This document shows positions 1-4,979 of a DNA stretch of 6,556 bases, one piece after another. The translations under genes and the position numbers were made by a program. How positions within the stretch are numbered: the first letter of the stretch is position 1; every line of letters begins with the position of its first letter. Under the pieces are notes generated by a model, which worked only from the letters and a program-made list of their open reading frames with translations, was not told the origin of the DNA and searched no databases. Source of the stretch: an uncultured Eubacteriales bacterium (GTDB lineage: Bacteria > Bacillota > Clostridia > Oscillospirales > Oscillospiraceae). Where the stretch lies: NCBI GenBank assembly GCA_900548615.1, contig URKW01000106.1:1-6556 (forward strand). The letters are read 5' to 3'.

Positions 1-54
1 CTCCAAATCTACGATGATTGGCTCATGCCGTGCGTCTTTTCTCCAGCCTTCCAT
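1..54 (-). CDS. N-terminal fragment of an unrecognised protein, cut by the window edge
   Basis: Only the first 18 codons are present, reading MEGWRKDARHEPIIVDLE. The ATG at 54 is preceded by a purine-rich AAAGGGGGTG at 61-70, a plausible ribosome binding site, and by an extended -10 promoter at 76-84, so this is very likely a true gene start. The peptide has no signal sequence. It is too short to assign to a family, and I do not recognise it. It is read away from the operon that ends at 243, and a strong terminator hairpin separates the two, so it is probably its own transcription unit. Confidence 0.6.
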   Translation of the reverse strand, partial: MEGWRKDARHEPIIVDLE

Positions 55-75
55 GTAAACACCCCCTTTTCCTCT

Positions 76-84
76 ATTATAGCA
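76..84 (-). promoter_or_regulatory. Extended -10 promoter for the gene starting at 54
   Basis: On the minus strand the sequence reads TGC followed by TATAAT, a perfect -10 hexamer with the TGn extension. No good -35 box is seen 17 bases upstream, which is tolerated at extended -10 promoters. The start of transcription would fall near 69, giving a leader of only about 15 bases that is almost entirely the ribosome binding site. Confidence 0.6.
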
Positions 85-122
85 GAAACAGGGGCGTTTG
101 GGTAGTTTTTTGACAGACTGGA

Positions 123-165
123 CCAAAAAAGAGATGCACCCTGAAAGGGTGCATCTCTTTTTTGG
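123..165. terminator. Strong bidirectional intrinsic terminator (20-bp stem)
   Basis: The arms at 123-142 and 146-165 are perfectly complementary over 20 bp around a GAA loop (TTC on the other strand). The core is GATGCACCCT/AGGGTGCATC, flanked by A6 on one side and T6 on the other, so either strand gives a hairpin with a U-run. Its natural client is the minus-strand operon whose last gene stops at 243. It also insulates that operon from the promoter at 76-84. Confidence 0.85.
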
Positions 166-188
166 TATCGTGGGAGTCGAAACGAATT

Positions 189-220
189 CCGAAGGCAGCG
201 CCGAAGGGCGCTGCCTTCGG
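189..220. repeat. GC-rich 14-bp inverted repeat (hairpin) after the radical SAM gene
   Basis: CCGAAGGCAGCGCC at 189-202 and its exact reverse complement at 207-220 enclose the loop GAAG. It lies 22 bases past the stop codon at 243 in the minus direction and has no U-run of its own, so the true terminator is the hairpin at 123-165. A box GGGAGTCGAAACGA lies at 172-185 beside it. A similar box beside a hairpin occurs near the right end of the window, which suggests a dispersed intergenic repeat. It could also act as a 3'-end stabiliser of the operon mRNA. Confidence 0.7.
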
Positions 221-242
221 CAGAAACCAGTTCAGCGAAGCG

Positions 243-2222
243 CTATTTTTTCTTCGCCCGCTGCTTGGCAAAGGCGACCTTCTTCTTGGGGGACATTTTG
301 CCCTTCTGGCCGTCGGTACGGCGGCCCCGGTGGACGGTGCCCTCCGGTTTGGGCGGACGGCCGTCCTTTTTCTTTTTGGGCGGCTGCTGCCGCTCCTCCG
401 GCTTCAAGCCAAAGTACTTTTCCCCCTTTACCGGACGGATGAGGCAATCCGGCGTAAAGCCGATGAGGTCAGTGCGCTCCGTTTTTTCCAGCGCCTCGAT
501 CACCAGCGCCCGCTTATCGCCCCGCCCCCATTGCAGCAGCGCTCTTTGCAGCGCCTTGTCGTGGGGATCGCGGGCCACATAGACCTCTTGCATCGTCCGC
601 GGGTCGATGCCGGTATAGTACATGCAGGTGGACATGGTGCCGGGGGTGGGGTAGAAGTCCTGCACCTGCTCCGGCTGGTGGCCGGTGCGCTTAAGGAACA
701 CCGCCAGCTCCACCGCGTCGTTCAGCGTACAGCCGGGGTGGGAGGACATGAGGTAGGGTACCAGATACTGCTCCCGTCCGTCGGACTCGTTCAGCTTCTG
801 GTACTGCCGCCAGAACTTCAGGAACACGTCGAAATGGGGTTTGCCCATGTAGTCCAGCACCGCGCTGACGCAGTGCTCCGGCGCCACCTTCAGCTGGCCG
901 CTGATGTGATAGTCCACCAGCTCCTTGAAAAAGTCCTTGTTCCTGTCTTGCAGCATGTAGTCATACCGGATGCCGCTGCGGACGAACACCTTCTTGATGC
1001 CGGGGATCTTCCGCATCCGCTGCAAAAGCTCCGTGTACTCGCTGTGGTCGGCGTCCAGATTCTTGCAGGGCTCCGGGGCCAGACAGGACTTGCCCTTGCA
1101 CATACCGTGTTCCTTCTGCTGGCGGCAGGAGGTGTGGCGGAAGTTGGCGCTGGGGCCGCCTACATCGTGGATGTAGCCCTTGAATTTTTGGTCGTGGGTC
1201 AGCAGCTCCGCCTCGGCCAGCACCGATTCGATGCTGCGGGACGTGACCATCCGCCCCTGGTGGAAGGCCAGGGCGCAGAAGTTGCACCCGCCGAAGCAGC
1301 CCCGGTTGTGGCAGATGGAAAACCGCACCTCCTCGATGGCGGGGATGCCCTCGGTGTACATGGGATGCACCTCGCGGGTGAAGGGCAGGTCATAGAGCCT
1401 GTCCAGCGCCTGCCGGTTCAGGGGACGCTGGGGGGGATTCACCAGCAGCCAGCGGCCCTGACACTGCTGCAAAATGGCCTTGCCCCGGATGGGGTCGTGC
1501 TCGTCATACTGCACCTTGGTGGCCTGGGCGTAGGCAATTTTATCGGACTGCACCTCCTCAAAGGAGGGACACGTCACCTCGTGGTACCGGCACACCGCCG
1601 GGTCGGTGACGATGCAGGCGGTGCCCCGCACGTCGGTGATATCGCCCACCGGCGTTTTCGCCGCCAGACGGCGGGCGACCTCCACCGTGGCGCTCTCGCC
1701 CATGCCGTAGACCAGCAGGTCGGCAGGCGCGTCAAACAGGATGGAGCGGCGCACCCTGTCATCCCAGTAGTCATAGTGGGCGAACCGCCGCAGCGAGGCC
1801 TCCAACCCGCCGATAATGATGGGCGTATCGGGGAAGGCCTCCTTTGCACGGTTGGCGTACACGATGGTGGGACGGTCGGGGCGGAAGCCCAGCTTGCCGC
1901 CGGGACTGTACAAGTCCTGTGTCCGGCGGCGCTTGGCCACCGTGTAGTGGGCCACCATGGAGTCCAGATTGCCGCCACCGATCATTACGCCGTACCGGGG
2001 CTTTCCCATGGCGCGGAAGGCCTCGGCATCGTGCCAGTCCGGCTGGGCCAGCACCGCCACCCGGTAGCCCTCGCTCTCCAGCAGGCGGGCAATAATGGCG
2101 CTGCCGAAGCTGGGATGGTCGATATAGCCGTCCGCCGTCACCACCAGGAAGTCATAGTAGTACCAGCCCCGGTGGATCATCTCGTCCCGGCTCACCGGCA
2201 AAAATTCCGTTCCCTTTACCAT
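243..2222 (-). CDS. YgiQ family radical SAM protein (UPF0313)
   Basis: This 659-residue protein matches the YgiQ/UPF0313 family from its first residues: FLPVSRDEM at 7-15, then DGYIDHPSFG at 31-40 and AQPDW at 59-63. The radical SAM [4Fe-4S] cysteines are the CX3CX2C motif C309, C313 and C316, within CHNRGCFGGCNFC, and HDVGGPSANF (352-361) is a further family-like block. Members are predicted to cleave S-adenosylmethionine reductively to start radical chemistry; the substrate of the family is not established as far as I know. E. coli YgiQ is somewhat longer (about 740 residues). The last ~54 residues (606-659) are very Lys/Arg/Pro-rich and probably unstructured. The ATG at 2222 has GGGAG five bases upstream and overlaps the preceding gene's stop by 7 bases (ATGGTAA), which implies translational coupling. 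It is the last gene of a three-gene operon. The family call is firm; the function is unknown. Confidence 0.95.
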   Translation of the reverse strand: MVKGTEFLPVSRDEMIHRGWYYYDFLVVTADGYIDHPSFGSAIIARLLESEGYRVAVLAQPDWHDAEAFRAMGKPRYGVMIGGGNLDSMVAHYTVAKRRRTQDLYSPGGKLGFRPDRPTIVYANRAKEAFPDTPIIIGGLEASLRRFAHYDYWDDRVRRSILFDAPADLLVYGMGESATVEVARRLAAKTPVGDITDVRGTACIVTDPAVCRYHEVTCPSFEEVQSDKIAYAQATKVQYDEHDPIRGKAILQQCQGRWLLVNPPQRPLNRQALDRLYDLPFTREVHPMYTEGIPAIEEVRFSICHNRGCFGGCNFCALAFHQGRMVTSRSIESVLAEAELLTHDQKFKGYIHDVGGPSANFRHTSCRQQKEHGMCKGKSCLAPEPCKNLDADHSEYTELLQRMRKIPGIKKVFVRSGIRYDYMLQDRNKDFFKELVDYHISGQLKVAPEHCVSAVLDYMGKPHFDVFLKFWRQYQKLNESDGREQYLVPYLMSSHPGCTLNDAVELAVFLKRTGHQPEQVQDFYPTPGTMSTCMYYTGIDPRTMQEVYVARDPHDKALQRALLQWGRGDKRALVIEALEKTERTDLIGFTPDCLIRPVKGEKYFGLKPEERQQPPKKKKDGRPPKPEGTVHRGRRTDGQKGKMSPKKKVAFAKQRAKKK

Positions 2223-3253
2223 ACGATCTCCCGCGGCTCATAGCCGATATACTTCTCCATCACGTCGCCCTCCAGGGGATAGAAGCCGTAGTGGGCGAAA
2301 AAGCCCCTCGTCTTCTCGTCCTCGCACCGCAGCCGCAGCCGGTCGATACCGCGGGCGCGGTAAAACTGCACCGCCTGACCCAGCGGCGGAATGCCGTAGT
2401 TGCGGCCCCGCATGGTGGGCTCCAGATAGTAGTAGCCGATCCAGCCGGCGTCGCCGGCCTTGTCCGGCAGCAGCGTCACCGCGCCTACCGGCTGGTCCTC
2501 GAACCATACGGCGATGCGCTTGCCCTCCGCCGGAACGCCGAAGCGTACCGCTGTGGCCTCGTCCATGTCCTTATAGTACTGGCCGCCGCTCATCATCCGC
2601 TTGTCCCGCCACCATGTCTGCTTGGCAAAGGTGGACAGCCCCGCCTCTACCTGATGGCTGTTGTCGTTCCTATAGACCACCCGGATATCATCGCCGTCGA
2701 TCTCCAGCAGGGAGACGGCGGTGTTGTCGCCGTGGGGCGTTTCGCCCACCTCGGCGAGAGACAGGCCGTTCAGCGTGCCCAGCACCATCCGCATGGCCGC
2801 GCCGTGGCTGAACACGGCGACGGTCTTGCCGTCGTTCTCCGCCGCCACCCGCTTCAGGGCGGGGATGTAGCGATCCAGCACCTGCTGTGCCGTCTCGCTG
2901 CCCTCCACGTGGAACTTGTCCAGCTGGCGGTTGAAGTAAAACATCTGCTCCTCATAGGCGGTGTTCAGCTCCTGCCAGGGACGGCCCTCCCAGCAGCCCA
3001 TGTGAATCTCCCGGAAGGCGGGCTCCAGATGCAGCTCCAGCCCCTTCGGCTCATAGATGGCCCGGGCGGTGGTGCGGGCCCGGAACAGGTCGCTGCTGTA
3101 CACCGCGTCGATGGGTACGTCGTCAAAGCGCTTTTTCAGCACCCGAAGCTGCTGATAGCCCCGGTCGGTGATCAGGCCGTCGTACTGGCCGTGGGCGATG
3201 CGGTAGAGGTTGCCCTCCGCCTCGGCGTGGCGGATCAGATAAACAGTTGTCAC
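2216..3253 (-). CDS. Histidine phosphatase-GNAT acetyltransferase fusion protein
   Basis: From a GTG start at 3253 this is a 345-residue two-domain protein. Residues 1-200 are a histidine phosphatase (phosphoglycerate mutase-like) domain. It has the phosphohistidine motif R8-H9-A10 in VYLIRHAEAEGN, SSDLFRAR with R58, the acid E82 in FREIHMGCWEG, and the second histidine H150 in VFSHGAAMR. All catalytic positions are kept, so it should be an active phosphatase or mutase; the substrate is unknown. Residues ~215-340 resemble a GNAT N-acetyltransferase: a strand pair at IAVWFEDQPVGAVTLLP, an acetyl-CoA-loop-like MRGRNYGIPPLG (281-292), and the late motif GFFAHYGFYPLEGD. I chose the GTG because it overlaps the upstream stop as GTGA, the typical coupled junction, and places RHA at residues 8-10. 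An in-frame GTG at 3268 would add five residues. The phosphatase domain is firm; the GNAT call is good but from motifs only. Confidence 0.9.
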   Translation of the reverse strand: MTTVYLIRHAEAEGNLYRIAHGQYDGLITDRGYQQLRVLKKRFDDVPIDAVYSSDLFRARTTARAIYEPKGLELHLEPAFREIHMGCWEGRPWQELNTAYEEQMFYFNRQLDKFHVEGSETAQQVLDRYIPALKRVAAENDGKTVAVFSHGAAMRMVLGTLNGLSLAEVGETPHGDNTAVSLLEIDGDDIRVVYRNDNSHQVEAGLSTFAKQTWWRDKRMMSGGQYYKDMDEATAVRFGVPAEGKRIAVWFEDQPVGAVTLLPDKAGDAGWIGYYYLEPTMRGRNYGIPPLGQAVQFYRARGIDRLRLRCEDEKTRGFFAHYGFYPLEGDVMEKYIGYEPREIVW

Positions 3254-4005
3254 AGTACGTTCACCCACGCTTTCATTTCGCTGACAGCGGCGTCCACATC
3301 GCCGCCGTATTGCAGGCTGTAGTCCACCACCATAGCGCCGTGACCCATGTCGTCAAAGGCAGGCAGGGCATTCTGTCCGTCGCAGTCAGGCAGCAGCAAA
3401 AAGGCATTCCCGGCCCGCTTGCGGACTTCCTTCACGTCCAGACTGTACCCGGTCTCCACCACCAGCGCCGCGCCGCGGCGGGCCATCTGCTGGGCCACGG
3501 CGGCGTACAGAGGCCGGTCGCCGGCGATGAGGTTCTGCACCTCGCCGGAGCGTTCGTTGGCGGTGCGCACCACGGCGAAGATACCCTTGCCCGTGTTCTC
3601 CGGCACGCAGTCACCGCCCACGTAGGGCATCACCGTGAAGCCGTCGCCTGCCATGGGGCTGGTGAGCCACAGCTCCGGGCGGGTGGTGCGGCAGTCCACG
3701 ATGGCGTACAGGCCCCGTGCTGACGCCGCGCCGGTAAGGTTGCTCAAAACATCTGCGCCCATCATGCCATAGCGCAGATAGTGCTCGGCGCTGATGACCA
3801 CGGCGGGCAGCTTGCCCTGGGCCGCGTCCATGGCCTGACAGCCGTGGAACCGCAGCGCCTCGGCATTGGCCATCATGCCGGGACCGAACATATCTTCAAA
3901 ATTTTTCAGGATCTTGACCGGGACTTTATCGATCTCCGGGGCAAGACCCAGCGCCACGGGAGTCTTTTTCTCCCGGATGGCGGCCTGCAATCTCTCAACG
4001 GACAT
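3250..4005 (-). CDS. PyrF-like (OMP decarboxylase superfamily) protein, probably non-catalytic
   Basis: This 251-residue protein resembles the type 2 orotidine 5'-phosphate decarboxylases. Likely matches are PVALGLAPEIDKVP (16-29, family VGLDP...LP), VIVDxK-like AIVDCRTTRP (101-110), DGFTVMPYVGGDCVPE (121-136, family DAVTVNPYMGxDSxEP), GKGIFAVVRTANERSGEVQNL (139-159) and FLLLPDCDGQN (202-212, family FLxPGYGAQGG). The key catalytic block DxKRGDI reads DCRTTRP, so the lysine and second aspartate are replaced. The phosphate-binding PGYGAQG and NSSR segments are also altered, to PDCDGQN and VDYS. I infer a pseudoenzyme or a protein with a new ligand; it would not be expected to decarboxylate OMP. 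The ATG at 4005 was chosen because AGGAG lies 8 bases upstream and a sigma-A promoter lies at 4045-4073; longer readings would run through that promoter. It is the first gene of a three-gene operon. Fold assignment is moderate, made from remembered family motifs. Confidence 0.8.
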   Translation of the reverse strand: MSVERLQAAIREKKTPVALGLAPEIDKVPVKILKNFEDMFGPGMMANAEALRFHGCQAMDAAQGKLPAVVISAEHYLRYGMMGADVLSNLTGAASARGLYAIVDCRTTRPELWLTSPMAGDGFTVMPYVGGDCVPENTGKGIFAVVRTANERSGEVQNLIAGDRPLYAAVAQQMARRGAALVVETGYSLDVKEVRKRAGNAFLLLPDCDGQNALPAFDDMGHGAMVVDYSLQYGGDVDAAVSEMKAWVNVL

Positions 4006-4044
4006 GGCGGGTGCTCCTTTTGTCACAAAATTTTCAATCATCAT

Positions 4045-4073
4045 ATTGTACCATTTCACGCCTGTTTTGGCAA
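4045..4073 (-). promoter_or_regulatory. Sigma-A promoter of the three-gene minus-strand operon
   Basis: On the minus strand TTGCCA (4068-4073) and TACAAT (4045-4050) are separated by exactly 17 bases. Transcription would start near 4038, giving a leader of about 33 bases to the ATG at 4005. No riboswitch or attenuator fits in so short a leader. Confidence 0.75.
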
Positions 4074-4097
4074 GTAATGCTCCGTGTTTTTCGCCGT

Positions 4098-4110
4098 TTT
4101 TCCGGGAAAA
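4098..4110. repeat. Short AT/GC palindrome between divergent genes, possible operator
   Basis: TTTTCC and GGAAAA flank a single central G. The site lies about 60-70 bases upstream of the operon's transcription start and 38 bases before the small plus-strand gene. It could bind a regulator or be chance; nothing else in the sequence decides this. Confidence 0.25.
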
Positions 4111-4147
4111 CTGGCAGTAGACAAGATAAAAAAGGAGTGGATAAATC

Positions 4148-4318
4148 ATGAAGCTTGCCGCATTTGTCAGCGGCCTGTGCATCGGCATGGTGGCCGGCGC
4201 CACGGTGGATCGCATGACATCTGACCGGAAGGCCCGCCGCGCCGTCAGCAAGACCATGGAGCGCATGGGCAAGGCCATGGACAGCGCCTTTGAGGACGTA
4301 AAGAGTTGTCTGCACTGA
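4148..4318 (+). CDS. Small membrane-anchored protein, 56 residues, YtxH-like in layout
   Basis: The frame reads MKLAAFVSGLCIGMVAGATV, a hydrophobic segment rich in small residues (about residues 3-20) suited to one membrane helix. A charged, probably helical tail follows (DRMTSDRKARRAVSKTMERMGKAMDSAFEDVKSCLH) with many K, R, E and D. This layout resembles small YtxH-like envelope proteins, but I cannot prove homology from so short a sequence. AAAAAAGGAG at 4128-4137 is a strong ribosome binding site about 10 bases before the ATG, and a clean terminator follows two bases after the stop, both supporting a real gene. It is transcribed divergently from the operon starting at 4005. I see no convincing promoter hexamers directly upstream. 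Confidence 0.75.
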   Translation: MKLAAFVSGLCIGMVAGATVDRMTSDRKARRAVSKTMERMGKAMDSAFEDVKSCLH

Positions 4319-4320
4319 AG

Positions 4321-4361
4321 AAAAGCCCGCCGCATGGCTTGTCCATGCGGCGGGCTTTTTT
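4321..4361. terminator. Bidirectional terminator between convergent genes
   Basis: Arms at 4321-4337 and 4343-4359 pair perfectly over 17 bp, with the core GCCCGCCGCATGG and its complement, around a CTTGT loop, followed by a T-run to 4361. The plus-strand reading ends the small gene that stops at 4318. The minus-strand reading has a T4 run and probably ends the XRE gene that stops at 4386. Confidence 0.9.
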
Positions 4362-4385
4362 GCACGTAGCGAGAGGTGCGGCGCG

Positions 4386-4742
4386 TCAGATATTGACGCT
4401 GCTGTGCTCCTCCAGATCGGGCTTGCTCAGCTCGGTGCAGCGGTCATACTCCACCTGCATCACTGCGGAGATGGTGTGGCGGCCATAGTCATCCAGCCGG
4501 GCATACTGCGTCAGCAGCTTTTCCGTGTCGTCAGTCAGATAGAATGCGGCGTCGTCACCCAGGGCCTTGATCCCCAGCACTTTGCACAGGCGCAATACCG
4601 TGTCAAAGCTGGAGCCGCCCACACCGTTGTGCAGCGCACTGTTCACGGTGGAAAGGGGAACGCCTACCGCAAAAGCGAACTGGCGCACGCTTTTATACTG
4701 CTTGCCGATCTCTTCACGGATGATTCTCGTCAGATTATCCAT
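4386..4742 (-). CDS. Small XRE/Cro-type helix-turn-helix transcriptional regulator
   Basis: This 118-residue cytoplasmic protein has an N-terminal XRE-type DNA-binding domain: helix EIGKQYKSVRQFAFAVGV, then the turn and recognition helix PLSTVNSALHNG (29-40), then GGSSFDTVLRLCKVLGI (42-58). The C-terminal part (about 70-105, EKLLTQYARLDDYGRHTISAVMQVEYDRC) is a helical segment of the kind common in small clostridial XRE regulators, perhaps for dimerisation. There is no sensor or peptidase domain, so it is not a LexA/CI-like self-cleaving repressor. AAAGGA at 4752-4757 is the ribosome binding site, nine bases before the ATG. It is read divergently from trkA and has its own promoter at 4804-4831, so autoregulation or control of trkA is possible, but no operator pair is evident. 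Targets are unknown. Confidence 0.9.
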   Translation of the reverse strand: MDNLTRIIREEIGKQYKSVRQFAFAVGVPLSTVNSALHNGVGGSSFDTVLRLCKVLGIKALGDDAAFYLTDDTEKLLTQYARLDDYGRHTISAVMQVEYDRCTELSKPDLEEHSSVNI

Positions 4743-4803
4743 TGTCTCCCGTCCTTTACTCTAACGTTTTCGGTTGTGCAGTTTCCAATTTTAGGCAATT
4801 AAC

Positions 4804-4831
4804 ATTATACCACGGCTTCACTTTTTAGCAA
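4804..4831 (-). promoter_or_regulatory. Sigma-A promoter of the XRE regulator gene
   Basis: On the minus strand a perfect TATAAT (4804-4809) is preceded by TTGCTA (4826-4831) at a spacing of 16 bases. The leader to the ATG at 4742 is about 55 bases. No clear palindromic operator overlaps it. Confidence 0.75.
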
Positions 4832-4929
4832 GATATAAGATGAAATTTAACACTTTTTTTACAATTGACCGCAATGTATGCCGCAGTTGCTTTGCGCTGG
4901 AAAAACCACTTTTATTTTGTACATGTCTG

Positions 4930-4938
4930 TGTTAAAAT
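4930..4938 (+). promoter_or_regulatory. Extended -10 promoter of trkA
   Basis: TGT followed by TAAAAT gives a TGn-extended -10. The -35 region is only AT-rich (TTTATT near 4911-4916) with no good match to TTGACA. Transcription would start near 4945, at the left edge of the inverted repeat at 4945-4969. Confidence 0.5.
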
Positions 4939-4944
4939 ATGTAA

Positions 4945-4969
4945 CCGTGAAGAGAAAATCGCTTCACGG
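4945..4969 (+). promoter_or_regulatory. Perfect inverted repeat at the trkA transcription start and ribosome binding site
   Basis: CCGTGAAG (4945-4952) and CTTCACGG (4962-4969) pair perfectly around a 9-base loop. The right arm shares its last two bases with the ribosome binding site GGGAGG (4968-4973). In RNA this would be a hairpin at the very 5' end of the trkA message, able to shield part of the binding site or protect the end. In DNA it is an operator-like palindrome over the start site. Which role applies cannot be told from sequence. Confidence 0.5.
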
Positions 4970-4979
4970 GAGGAACGAT

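Noticed and set aside
162..190. Resemblance on the minus strand to a tRNA 3' end (TTCGACTCC ... ACCA)
   Set aside because: The T-stem does not pair and the distance from the T-loop-like TTCGACT to CCA is wrong. No D-arm or anticodon arm is found upstream.
162..2243. A 693-codon open frame on the plus strand, antisense to the YgiQ gene
   Set aside because: It is a shadow caused by GC-rich codon bias: low-complexity Leu/Val/His/Gly/Arg content, no family motifs and no ribosome binding site. The opposite strand carries an unambiguous radical SAM protein.
2291..3322. A 343-codon plus-strand frame antisense to the phosphatase-GNAT gene
   Set aside because: Same shadow pattern, with His/Val/Leu/Gln-rich composition and no recognisable domain. 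The minus strand has intact catalytic motifs.
4006..4365. A 120-residue N-terminal extension of the PyrF-like protein
   Set aside because: It would read antisense through the small membrane protein gene and across the operon's own promoter, whereas the ATG at 4005 has a well-placed ribosome binding site.
4945..4979. c-di-AMP (ydaO-type) riboswitch in the trkA leader
   Set aside because: The leader is about 35 bases, far shorter than this riboswitch class, and contains only one simple hairpin.
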